Source of the DNA: a virus
Virus record (IMG/VR): IMGVR_UViG_3300025137_000372
Location: 1 to 21,016 of that record
Reading direction: 5' to 3' (one strand)
Length of the DNA: 21,016 bases
Part shown: in pieces, positions 10,853 through 17,674 of the stretch
How positions within the stretch are numbered: position 1 is the stretch's first letter
How the letters are laid out: each line of letters opens with the position of its first letter
Position numbers and translations under genes: made by a program
The notes under the pieces: model-generated
What the model saw: only the letters and a program-made list of their open reading frames with translations
Databases searched by the model: none
What the model was told of the DNA's origin: nothing

Positions 10853-11902
10853 ATGTCTAAAGAACAAGAAACATGGAGTAAAATAGATACTTCAAAAAAA
10901 GAAGATACAGAAGATAAAGTAGATTTTGAGGTTGAAAAACCTTCAGTAGATTCTAAAGCTAAAGAAATGGCAGAAGTTGTTAAACAAGAAGTTGAAGTTG
11001 AACAAGAAAAGCCAGTTGAAGAAAAAGTAGAAGTAGAAGCTAAAGAAGAAACTCAACCAGTTGAACAAAAGTCTGAAGAAGAAAAAGCAACTGAAGGCAT
11101 TGAAGGTAAACGTGCTGAAAAAAGAATCAGACAATTAGTTCGTCAAAAGAAAGAACGAGAAGAAGAGGTTCAATCACTTTTAACTAAACAAAAAGAGTTA
11201 GAAGAAAGATTAAAAACAACTCATGACTCTCAGTTTGATTTAACTAAAACAAGTATTGAGTCTCAAGAAAAAGGTTTAGAAAATCAATTAGGTTTAGCTA
11301 AACAAAATTATTTAGATGCTTTTGAAAAAGATGATAAGAATCAATTATTAAAAGCACAAGAAGCATTAAATGAAGCTCAGATAAATTTAAACACAGTTAA
11401 AAATAATAAGGTAAGTTTTGAGAAAGATTACGAGAGTTACCAAAATAGAATTAAACAACAACCCTTACAACAGACACCTCAACAACCTCAACAACAATAT
11501 GACCCTAAGGCAGTTGAGTGGGCAGAGGCTAACGAATGGTTTGGGAAAGACAGAGTAATGACTGCAGCAGCTTTAGCTGTAGACACTCAGTTAAAAGAAG
11601 AAGGTTTTGACCCATCAGATGATGACTTTTATAAAGAAGTAGATTCAAGAATAAGAACTACATTTCCAACAAAGTTTAATGATGAGTCACAAGTTCGTCA
11701 GAAGGCTACGTCAAGTCCTTCTCAAGTGGTTGCAGGAACATCTCGCACTCCTGCTTCTAAAAAAATTAAGTTAACCCAAGAAGATGTTAGGTTAGCTAAT
11801 AAATGGAATATACCACTTGATAGGTATGCCAAAGAAAAGGCAAAGGTTGAACAAACCAAAGAAGAATATACCACAATATCAACAATGCGAAGGAGTTCAT
11901 AA
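10853..11902 (+). CDS. probable scaffolding protein
   Basis: 349 aa, lying directly between the portal block and the capsid gene, where scaffolds are normally encoded. The composition is typical: very rich in Glu, Lys and Gln, no Cys, an acidic low-complexity N-terminal 90 residues (repeated VEKP, VEVE and EEK units), a basic segment GKRAEKRIRQLVRQKKEREEEV starting near residue 84, and a long predicted coiled coil to about residue 200. A Gln/Pro-rich linker follows (QQPLQQTPQQPQQQ, about 203-216). The last 130 residues form a more ordered region, ending with KEEYTTISTMRRSS; the basic C-terminal end could bind the capsid shell. No sequence-family match is claimed; the call rests on composition, length and position. 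ATG 10853 has a clear GGAG. Confidence 0.75.
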   Translation: MSKEQETWSKIDTSKKEDTEDKVDFEVEKPSVDSKAKEMAEVVKQEVEVEQEKPVEEKVEVEAKEETQPVEQKSEEEKATEGIEGKRAEKRIRQLVRQKKEREEEVQSLLTKQKELEERLKTTHDSQFDLTKTSIESQEKGLENQLGLAKQNYLDAFEKDDKNQLLKAQEALNEAQINLNTVKNNKVSFEKDYESYQNRIKQQPLQQTPQQPQQQYDPKAVEWAEANEWFGKDRVMTAAALAVDTQLKEEGFDPSDDDFYKEVDSRIRTTFPTKFNDESQVRQKATSSPSQVVAGTSRTPASKKIKLTQEDVRLANKWNIPLDRYAKEKAKVEQTKEEYTTISTMRRSS

Positions 11903-11903
11903 C

Positions 11904-12401
11904 ATGGCATTAACTAAATTAAAAGCAACACGTACTGAAGAAACTAGAGAAGCAACTTCAAAAAATGAAACGTATTCATTTGAAGAACAAAGTGCATTAG
12001 ACATACCTGAAAATGTAGTTGAAAGATTTCATAGTCAAGGTATGGCATTAAGATGGATTAGAATATCTTTAGATGGAGAAGACGATTATAAAAATGTTGG
12101 TAAACAACAAAGAGTAGGGTGGACTTTCGTTTCCCCTGAAGAAGTACCTGAATTATCTAACTCTTCTTTTACAAAAGAAGATGGTCGTTATAAAGGTGTA
12201 GTTTCTAATGGTGACGTAGCATTGGCAAAAATGCCAAAAGGTAAAGTTGAAGCTATGACTGAATATTATAGGAATAAGCATAAAGCACAGGAACAGGCTG
12301 TAGAGAAAAATCTTCAAGCAGCTTCTGATTCTAAGATGCCTATAACTAATTCTAGCAAATCCTCTACAACAAGAGGAAGGGAGCCTCGCTTCCAAAGATA
12401 A
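11904..12401 (+). CDS. head-associated phage protein, 165 aa
   Basis: The start is set at ATG 11904 because AAGGAG lies at 11890-11895. An upstream ATG at 11817 is inside the scaffold gene and lacks a ribosome binding site. The sequence is mixed, with SLDGEDDYKNVGKQQRVGWTFVSPEEVPEL and later VVSNGDVALAKMPKGKVEAM, ending in a Ser/Lys/Arg-rich tail. From memory, a family with the core RGWdfVkPEElPe...GDlaLak.P.e is common between scaffold and capsid genes in marine phages, with no assigned function. Its place between scaffold and major capsid suggests a head decoration, completion or maturation role (inference). No catalytic motif is seen. Confidence 0.8.
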   Translation: MALTKLKATRTEETREATSKNETYSFEEQSALDIPENVVERFHSQGMALRWIRISLDGEDDYKNVGKQQRVGWTFVSPEEVPELSNSSFTKEDGRYKGVVSNGDVALAKMPKGKVEAMTEYYRNKHKAQEQAVEKNLQAASDSKMPITNSSKSSTTRGREPRFQR

Positions 12402-12429
12402 TTAATAATGTATAACAAGGAGAATATAT

Positions 12430-13011
12430 ATGTCTACAACAAAAGGACTCTTTGGGTTACAGCCTTTAAGACAGTTAGGTTCAGGATATAATACTACAGG
12501 TTCATCTGAGTATAATATTGCAAACACTTTAACTGTTAATATATTTAAAGGTGATGTGGTAACTATGAATAATGGTTTTATTCAACCAATTGCAACAACT
12601 ACTGATTATATCATAGGTGTTTTTCAAGGTTGTTCCTACATTGACCCAACAACTAAACAACCAACCTTTAGTTCTTTTTATGCTGCCAATACGTCAAGTG
12701 CAGTAGGAAATCCTAAAGCATTTGTTGTTGATGACCCTGCAGCTACTTTTATGGTACAAGCAGATGCATCAGTAACAATTGGTGATATTAACTCGCAAAA
12801 CTTTCCAGTAACATTAGGAGCAGGAAATACTATAACTGGTATCTCAGGCTTTGGTATTAAGGCTGCAGGAAGAGCAACAACAAGTAAAGCATTAAGACCT
12901 CTTAATGTTATTAACGAACCAGGTAATTCATTATCAGGTACAGATGGTGCATTTCCTAAAGTTGAAGTTGAAATTGTTCAACACTGGACCAAACGATTTG
13001 CAACAGCATAA
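12430..13011 (+). CDS. predicted head structural protein, 193 aa
   Basis: Begins MSTTKGLFGLQPLRQLGSGY and is beta-rich, with Gly, Thr, Asn and Ala and low charge. Recognisable pieces are the N-terminal pattern PFGLrPvr-lG--ynsg, a GDVVTM segment, VDDPAATFMVQAD and a C-terminal KVEVEIVQH. I recall the same pattern in uncharacterised proteins encoded beside the capsid gene in many marine phages (MatPfGLrPVrkvGqny...GDpVkl...). It is likely a minor capsid, decoration or head fibre protein; I cannot say which. AAGGAG precedes ATG 12430, a strong ribosome binding site as expected for an abundant virion protein. The major capsid gene follows 17 bases later. Confidence 0.8.
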   Translation: MSTTKGLFGLQPLRQLGSGYNTTGSSEYNIANTLTVNIFKGDVVTMNNGFIQPIATTTDYIIGVFQGCSYIDPTTKQPTFSSFYAANTSSAVGNPKAFVVDDPAATFMVQADASVTIGDINSQNFPVTLGAGNTITGISGFGIKAAGRATTSKALRPLNVINEPGNSLSGTDGAFPKVEVEIVQHWTKRFATA

Positions 13012-13028
13012 TATAGGAGAAATAAATT

Positions 13029-13940
13029 ATGGCTATTAATAGAGCAAGTATTGCTAAAGAACTTCTCCCAGGTCTAAATGCTGTGTTTGGACTTGAATAT
13101 GGAGATGTTAATGAAGAACATAAACCTTTATTTGAAGTTGAAAATTCAGATAGAAGTTTTGAAGAAGAAGTATTGTTCACAGGATTCGCAAGTGCACCAG
13201 TCAAAGCTGAAGGTGCTGCTGTTTCATTTGATACAGCACAAGAATCTTTCACTGCTAGATACAACCACGAAACAGTTGCATTAGCTTTCTCAGTAACTGA
13301 AGAAGCTATGGAAGATAATCTTTATGATACTTTCGCAAAAGTTCGTGCAAGAGCACTAGCAAGAGCAATGGCAAACACTAAGCAAGTAAAAGCTGCTAAC
13401 ATTTTTGTTAATGGTTTTACTGCAGGTGATACAGCTATTGGTGATGGACAAGCATTTTTTGCAAACTCACACCCAGTTGTAGAGGGTGGAACACAAAGTA
13501 ACTTATTAGCTGCTGCTGATTTATCAGAAGCTGCATTAGAAGCTGCTTTGATTGCAATTGACAAAACCAAAGATGATAGAAATATTTTAATTGGTGCACA
13601 AGCTATGTCATTGCACATACCTACTGACCTGAAATTTACTGCTGATAGAATATTAGCATCACCAGGCAGAACTGCAACAGCTAACAACGACATCAATGCA
13701 GTTAGAAACATGGGAGTAGTTCCAGATGGTTATTTTGTAAATAGAAGATTTACAAGTGTAAATGACTATTTCATTAAAACTGATGTTCCTAATGGTACTA
13801 AGATGTTTGTTAGAGTTCCATTACAAACTAAGATGGAGCCTGACTTTGATACTGGCAATGTTAGATTTAAATCAAGAGAAAGATATTCTTTTGGTGTATC
13901 TGACTGGAGAGGGTTTTATGGCTCTCAAGCAGCTAGTTAA
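13029..13940 (+). CDS. major capsid protein, Mu gpT-like
   Basis: 303 aa, forming the icosahedral shell. The features match the Mu-like major head subunit family: a near N-terminal LLPGLNAVF segment and a middle helix region EEAMEDNLYDTFAKVRARALARAMANTKQV (about 91-120). Then come GDGQAFFANSHPV (138-150; Mu gpT-type proteins have a similar FFs-aHpn), MSLHIPTDLKFTADRIL (193-209), and a C-terminal DTGNVRFKSRERYSFGVSDWRGFYGS. The last motif is the typical end (rfk-R-r-g-gv-dWrgvyg) of HK97-fold capsids. It carries no long N-terminal scaffolding domain; scaffolding is supplied by the gene at 10853. AGGAG precedes ATG 13029, and a strong hairpin terminator follows the stop. Confidence 0.88.
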   Translation: MAINRASIAKELLPGLNAVFGLEYGDVNEEHKPLFEVENSDRSFEEEVLFTGFASAPVKAEGAAVSFDTAQESFTARYNHETVALAFSVTEEAMEDNLYDTFAKVRARALARAMANTKQVKAANIFVNGFTAGDTAIGDGQAFFANSHPVVEGGTQSNLLAAADLSEAALEAALIAIDKTKDDRNILIGAQAMSLHIPTDLKFTADRILASPGRTATANNDINAVRNMGVVPDGYFVNRRFTSVNDYFIKTDVPNGTKMFVRVPLQTKMEPDFDTGNVRFKSRERYSFGVSDWRGFYGSQAAS

Positions 13941-13961
13941 TAAATAAATAACATATATAAT

Positions 13962-13990
13962 AGGGTCTCTTATGAGACCCTTTATATTTA
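13962..13990 (+). terminator. rho-independent terminator after the capsid gene
   Basis: AGGGTCTC (13962-13969), loop TTAT, GAGACCCT (13974-13981), then TTATATTTATA. The eight-pair stem with five G-C pairs is the strongest hairpin in the window and is followed by a T-rich tract. It lies 21 bases after the capsid stop codon and 23 before the next start. Confidence 0.85.
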
Positions 13991-14004
13991 TATAGGAATT
14001 ATAA

Positions 14005-14301
14005 ATGACCAATTTAACTACAATAAGACATATCACAACTTCAGCAGGTGATTCAACAGCAGTTGGAGCTGCTTTTCCTACAAGAATTAGAGGTTTTAAT
14101 GTTTTAAATTCAAAAGATACACTAGGTACATTTGAAATAAAAAATGGTTTGTCAACAGGAGTTACTGATTCAAGGATTAAAATAAACATAGCAGCAGGTG
14201 GTTCATTAGATACTTATCTAGCAGATGAAGGTGTTAGATGTGATACAGGTGTTGTTGTAAGTGCAACTCCAAGTGTTTTTGCTACAATTTATTTTGGATA
14301 A
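14005..14301 (+). CDS. small beta-rich virion-like protein, 98 aa
   Basis: MTNLTTIRHITTSAGDSTAV then a beta-rich, low-charge sequence with many Thr, Ser, Gly and Val, ending GVVVSATPSVFATIYFG. The pattern (RgFnvlNS, sliding into KINIAAGGSLDTYL, GVRCDTGVVV, then a final hydrophobic strand) resembles short capsid-side proteins of marine phages that I know only as hypothetical (gfsvnsat...e-kv-aG---w...GvrfstGlyvdv-----vtvyy). It could be a decoration, neck or head-tail joining protein. It follows the terminator, so its mRNA depends on read-through or on an unrecognised start. GGAA precedes the ATG at weak strength. Confidence 0.7.
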   Translation: MTNLTTIRHITTSAGDSTAVGAAFPTRIRGFNVLNSKDTLGTFEIKNGLSTGVTDSRIKINIAAGGSLDTYLADEGVRCDTGVVVSATPSVFATIYFG

Positions 14302-14305
14302 ATAA

Positions 14306-14608
14306 ATGCCTAGAAAGAGAAAAAAATCTAAAGGCATGGGAATTAAAACGAGTGTTAAGTCAGGTAATTTTTTACCTACTAACAAAGGTGCAGGTATGAC
14401 TAAGAAAGGAGTAGCTGCTTATCGTAAAGCTAATCCAGGTTCTAAGTTAAAGACTGCAGTTACAGAATCAAAACCTACAGGGAAAAGAGCAAAGAGAAGA
14501 AAATCATTTTGTGCACGTTCAGCAGGACAAGCCAAGATGCATAACATTAGTTGCAAGAAAACTCCAAAGAAAAGAATTTGTGCAGCTAGACGTAGATGGA
14601 AATGTTAG
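14306..14608 (+). CDS. small basic phage protein (GKRAKRRKSFCARS family), 100 aa
   Basis: Very lysine/arginine-rich. The diagnostic run is KGAGMTKKGVAAYRKANPGSK, a TAVTE segment, KRAKRRKSFCARSAGQ, and a C-terminal RRRWKC. From memory, this order (GltakGvakYr-eNPGSkLqtAVTgk, RRKSFCARm, RRWkC) defines a widespread short family in marine phages (I think DUF6321, not verified). Four or five Cys are present, among them FCAR, NISCKK, RICAA and the final WKC, so a zinc-binding or disulphide role is possible. It is probably a DNA-binding or packaged protein; function unknown. The gene abuts its downstream neighbour (stop 14606-14608, next ATG 14609). Confidence 0.8.
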   Translation: MPRKRKKSKGMGIKTSVKSGNFLPTNKGAGMTKKGVAAYRKANPGSKLKTAVTESKPTGKRAKRRKSFCARSAGQAKMHNISCKKTPKKRICAARRRWKC

Positions 14609-15265
14609 ATGGCAGATTATACAACTTTAATTACAGAAATTTTAAACACAACTGAGAATGATGCAAGTGAGTTTATAAACCATTTACCTAATATTGTTAA
14701 TCGTGCTGAAGAAAGAATGGTTGATGACTTAGATGATTATGGTTTAGTATCATATACATCAGTAGCAGTTTCTGCAGGAAACAATATCGTTACCTTACCA
14801 ACAGGTACAAGAATTGTAAAGAATTTTAATGTCATTACAGATGGCGAGAGAACAAATATATTAGTAAAGACTGATGAATACTTAAGAGATTATTGGACAG
14901 TATCAGCTTCAACAGGAAATCCAAAGTATTATGCTCATAAAGATAATACTAATATAATGATTGCGCCTACACCTGCATCAACAAGTAATGGTGAGATAGT
15001 GCATGTTAGTAGACCTACTACTTTAAGTTCTACTGCACCTTCTAATTATTTTACAAACTTTTGTTATGATGGTTTGTTTAATGCATGTTTAGTTGAGAGT
15101 TATATCTTTATGAAGAACTTTGAGATAGTTCCTCTCTTTGAACAAAGGTATCAATCTTCTATTAATATTTTAAGAAATAGAGCCAGAAGATTTAGAAGAG
15201 ATGATATGACTGCTCCATCAAGTCCAGCAGGTGGAGATGATACAATTATAGACAGGAGTAACTGA
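14609..15265 (+). CDS. head-completion / adaptor-like protein, 218 aa
   Basis: The sequence has the signature of phage adaptor (gp4-like or gp11-like) proteins: an N-terminal helical bundle (MADYTTLITEILNTTEND, EFINHLPNIVNRAEERMVDDL) and then a beta domain with YTSVAVSAGNNIVTLPTGTRIVKNFNV. It continues with DEYLRDYW, GNPKYYAHKDNTNIMIAPTP, HVSRPTTLSS and a C-terminal helical segment (YFTNFCYDGLFNACLVESYIFMKNF, YEQRYQSSINILRNRARR). The consensus that I recall from tail-tube adaptor families of podoviruses (TltYaeLv-ei...f-ni-t--pfltLP-D-l-irs-q...EYW...G-PryYa-wD--t--laPtPd) fits. Such proteins join the portal to the tail. A second adaptor-like protein is encoded at 16701. Confidence is moderate for the fold, lower for the exact step. 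Confidence 0.7.
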   Translation: MADYTTLITEILNTTENDASEFINHLPNIVNRAEERMVDDLDDYGLVSYTSVAVSAGNNIVTLPTGTRIVKNFNVITDGERTNILVKTDEYLRDYWTVSASTGNPKYYAHKDNTNIMIAPTPASTSNGEIVHVSRPTTLSSTAPSNYFTNFCYDGLFNACLVESYIFMKNFEIVPLFEQRYQSSINILRNRARRFRRDDMTAPSSPAGGDDTIIDRSN

Positions 15266-15531
15266 TGGCAATAATGAGAAGTGATATATCTCAACAGATA
15301 AATAAACCTGGTGTAAAGAAAAAAAGTAAACTTAAAACATTTTTTAAAACTATAGGTAAAGGTTTATTTAGTCCTGGAGCAGTTGCTTTTGAAGCTATAA
15401 TGCCTAAAGAAGCAGGTACAGCAACTTTATTTACTAATAAAGAATTAAAAGAAATAAAACGTAAAGAAAAAGAAAATGAAAAAGCTATTAAAAAATATAT
15501 GGGTGGTACCCTAAACAAAAGGAGTAAATAA
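15265..15531 (+). CDS. small basic protein, 88 aa (MAIMRSDISQQINKPG)
   Basis: Lysine-rich; begins MAIMRSDISQQINKPGVKKK and ends MGGTLNKRSK. The N-terminal M-I-RS-I-qqI-kpg pattern and C-terminal MGGxL recur in short proteins of marine phages (memory only). It contains a central KTIGKGLFSPGAVAFEAI segment, more hydrophobic, which might be membrane-active or fold into a core. The start overlaps the previous stop by one base (TGATG), with CAGGAG upstream. Function unknown; it is the first of three adjacent basic proteins. Confidence 0.7.
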   Translation: MAIMRSDISQQINKPGVKKKSKLKTFFKTIGKGLFSPGAVAFEAIMPKEAGTATLFTNKELKEIKRKEKENEKAIKKYMGGTLNKRSK

Positions 15532-15998
15532 TGTCTAAAGTACAAGCACTAAAAGCAGCTAAAAAATATGTTACAATAGGATTTAATAAATTATCTAAAA
15601 TAGAAAAAGATGATGTTATAAAATCTATGGGAAAATTAAAAGACTTTGCAGGTAAAACTAAAAAAGAAATTAGAGATGTTTTAAAAAAAGTTTATAAAAA
15701 AGATGTGACTCCTCCAGCTAAGTTAAAGAAAATACAAGCAAATAAAGATAGACCAAGAAAACCTTTATTTGATTTAACAGATAGAATGAGAGGTAGGAAG
15801 AGAGAAGTAAATATGCTTAATAGAGTAACTCCTAGACAACAACCTACTGCAAAAGATTTTACTTCAGAAGGAATTAATAAACAACTTTTAAAACTTCAAG
15901 ATGAAGCAGGTGATGGTATGAATATTGTAAAAAGAAAAGTAGGACGTACACTTCGTAGCACTCGTGGTTATCGTAATGCTAGAAAACCTATTATTTAA
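15531..15998 (+). CDS. lysine-rich protein, 155 aa, unknown function
   Basis: Starts MSKVQALKAAKKYVTIGFNK and is highly basic over its length, with helical segments (LKDFAGKTKKEIRDVLKKVYKK) and an Arg-rich C-terminal end (GRTLRSTRGYRNARKPII). There is no recognised domain. ATG 15531 has AAAGGAG at ideal spacing and overlaps the previous stop by one base. The strong ribosome binding site suggests high expression. Such basic proteins in a head-to-tail region may bind the packaged genome or the tail interior; this is inference. Confidence 0.7.
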   Translation: MSKVQALKAAKKYVTIGFNKLSKIEKDDVIKSMGKLKDFAGKTKKEIRDVLKKVYKKDVTPPAKLKKIQANKDRPRKPLFDLTDRMRGRKREVNMLNRVTPRQQPTAKDFTSEGINKQLLKLQDEAGDGMNIVKRKVGRTLRSTRGYRNARKPII

Positions 15999-16012
15999 TA
16001 CAGGAGAAATAT

Positions 16013-16696
16013 ATGATTATAAAAGGTGTAGGTAAAGTTACAGAAGCAATGTTTAAAGCTGCTTCAAAAAAAGCTAATAAACTTAAAAAGAAAAAAGATA
16101 AACTTGAAAAAGAATCAATTGTAACTGCAAAAAATGACCCTGCAGTTATAGCTGAGTTAAAAAAATTAAAACCAGGTTCAATTCCAGGTATTAAATCTGG
16201 AAGTAGAGAAGCTGATGCTTTGAAAAATACTTTAGGTCCTAAAGATTTTACATCTCAAAGTAGTAATACAAAAGGTTTGCCAAAGTTTACTGGACTGCCT
16301 AATAAAACTGCATCTTCAGCTAGTGGTTCTTCTAAAAAAATATCTAAACAATTAGCTTTAAAACAAAGAAGTAAAAAAAGATTAATGGAATTAAATAGAA
16401 AAAAGAATTTAACTGAAGCTGAAAGATTAGAACAAAGAGGATTAATAAAAGATTTTGGTTCTATTAAAAGTTTGCAAAAAGAAACTGGAAAAATGACAAA
16501 TTTTTTAGTTAAAAAAAATAAAAAACTTCCACCAGATGTTAAAGGTAAAAAAGATTTTGACCCTAAAGTATTAGAAGAAATCACTAGAAAAGCTAACAAA
16601 AAAAAATTAGGTGGTGCAATTAAAAAATTAAAATCTGGTGGTAGAGTTGGTAGCTGTAAAAGTTATCGTGGCTATGGTGCTGCAAGAAGGGGTTAA
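16013..16696 (+). CDS. lysine-rich protein with GGRVGSCKSYRGYGAARRG tail, 227 aa
   Basis: Nearly a quarter lysine; predicted pI above 10. Helical charged blocks (KKANKLKKKKDKLEK, KKRLMELNRKKNLTEAERLEQ) alternate with Gly/Ser/Pro-rich linkers (about residues 55-110). The C-terminus, KKLKSGGRVGSCKSYRGYGAARRG, resembles a recurrent C-terminal sequence of marine phage proteins (Gg-v-k-CrG-GaA-rG). I recall it as a tail added to unrelated virion proteins. The recurring motif suggests a shared docking or cleavage function. AGGAG precedes ATG 16013. The function is otherwise unknown; it is not an internal virion protein that I can name. Confidence 0.7.
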   Translation: MIIKGVGKVTEAMFKAASKKANKLKKKKDKLEKESIVTAKNDPAVIAELKKLKPGSIPGIKSGSREADALKNTLGPKDFTSQSSNTKGLPKFTGLPNKTASSASGSSKKISKQLALKQRSKKRLMELNRKKNLTEAERLEQRGLIKDFGSIKSLQKETGKMTNFLVKKNKKLPPDVKGKKDFDPKVLEEITRKANKKKLGGAIKKLKSGGRVGSCKSYRGYGAARRG

Positions 16697-16700
16697 ATAA

Positions 16701-17384
16701 ATGACAACAAATTCAACGTCAGGTACTTATAACTTTAACTTAGAGATAGGTGATGTTATACAGGAAGCTACTGAGATGATTGGTGGCGAGATTACTTTAG
16801 GTGAAGAACCTAGAAGTGCCAGACGTTCTATTAATTTAATTTTAAATGATTGGCAAAATAGAGGTGTATGTCTTTGGACTACTAATACTACAATTGTAAG
16901 TATTGCTGCAAGTACAACTGCTATTAATTTAGGTAATAACATTAGTGACGTTATGCAAGTTGTAATTAATAGAGACAATACAGATTTAAATTTAACTCGT
17001 ATATCTTATGAACAATACTTAATTCTTCCTAATAAAGGACAGACAGGTAGACCTTCACAATATGCAATTAAGAGATTTGCAGATAATGTTGAGTTATATA
17101 TGTGGGCATTATCAGATAATAATACAAGTAAATTAAAAATTGAAAAGATTGATTACATGCAAGACGTAACAAAGTCAGCAGTACAAAATGCAGATATGCC
17201 TAGAAGATTTTTACCTTCACTTACAACTGGACTTGCTTATTATATGTCATTAAAAAGACCAGGGATAACTGAAGCAAGAGCAACATTTTTAAAAAAAGAA
17301 TATGAAGAACGATTAGCTTTTGCTATGACTGAAGATAAAGAAAGGGCATCTTTATATATTACTCCACGTATGAGTAGTATATAA
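16701..17384 (+). CDS. P22 gp4-like tail accessory / DNA-stabilisation adaptor
   Basis: 227 aa. Family pattern: N-terminal MTTNSTSGTYNFNLEIGDVIQEATEMIGG, then EPRSARRSINLILNDWQNRGVCLWT (about 37-61). The adaptor proteins have the matching helix (a-rrLNemla-We-rGi-LW). Then follow a beta segment IVSIAASTTAINLGNNISDVMQVVI, NLTRISYEQYLILPNKGQTGRPSQYAI and VELYMWAL. The C-terminal helix is RRFLPSLTTGLAYYMSLKRPGITEARATFLKKEYEE. P22 gp4 and relatives bind under the portal and close it after packaging. With a P22-like portal in the same window this call is coherent. It has a partial ribosome binding site (AAGGGG) and an overlap with the next gene (TAATG). Confidence 0.75.
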   Translation: MTTNSTSGTYNFNLEIGDVIQEATEMIGGEITLGEEPRSARRSINLILNDWQNRGVCLWTTNTTIVSIAASTTAINLGNNISDVMQVVINRDNTDLNLTRISYEQYLILPNKGQTGRPSQYAIKRFADNVELYMWALSDNNTSKLKIEKIDYMQDVTKSAVQNADMPRRFLPSLTTGLAYYMSLKRPGITEARATFLKKEYEERLAFAMTEDKERASLYITPRMSSI

Positions 17385-17674
17385 TGGCAGTAGGTAAAAA
17401 GTCTTTAGCAGTTTGTGATATATGTGGATTTGTATATCCTCATAGTGTAATGAAAAGAAACAGTTATGGACTTATAGTTTGTCCTACTGATTATGATGGA
17501 GCTTATGATGAAAAGAATCATCCACAGAATAGAGCACCTGATGTAAGAGATGACCCTGCAATAAGAGACCCTAGACCTTCTCCTTCTGAAGCTATGACTG
17601 ATTGGGAAAATCAAAATACTAAATGGGAAGCTACAACAAAATTTTGGAATATGGTGAATAATAACAATGCCTGA
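17384..17674 (+). CDS. small zinc-finger-like protein, 96 aa
   Basis: N-terminal CDICGFVYPHSVMKRNSYGL then VCPTDYDGAYDEKNHPQN and APDVRDDPAIRDPRPSPSEA. The CxxC pair and a Cys about 19 residues later look like a partial zinc ribbon. I recall a widespread short phage protein with the same plan: C-I-sGf-yp-s-mrk--yG-lV-p-Dyd--hPqd---pd---d-pi-dPRPe. His20 and the later histidine could complete a metal site. No enzymatic function is known. It overlaps the next gene by eight bases and the previous by one. It sits at the junction between head-completion and fibre genes, so a tail-assembly role is conceivable (inference). Confidence 0.75.
   Translation: MAVGKKSLAVCDICGFVYPHSVMKRNSYGLIVCPTDYDGAYDEKNHPQNRAPDVRDDPAIRDPRPSPSEAMTDWENQNTKWEATTKFWNMVNNNNA

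Noticed and set aside
13322-13711. Minus-strand frame of 129 codons opposite the capsid gene
   Set aside because: Antisense of Ala-rich helices in the capsid gene, with no ribosome binding site.
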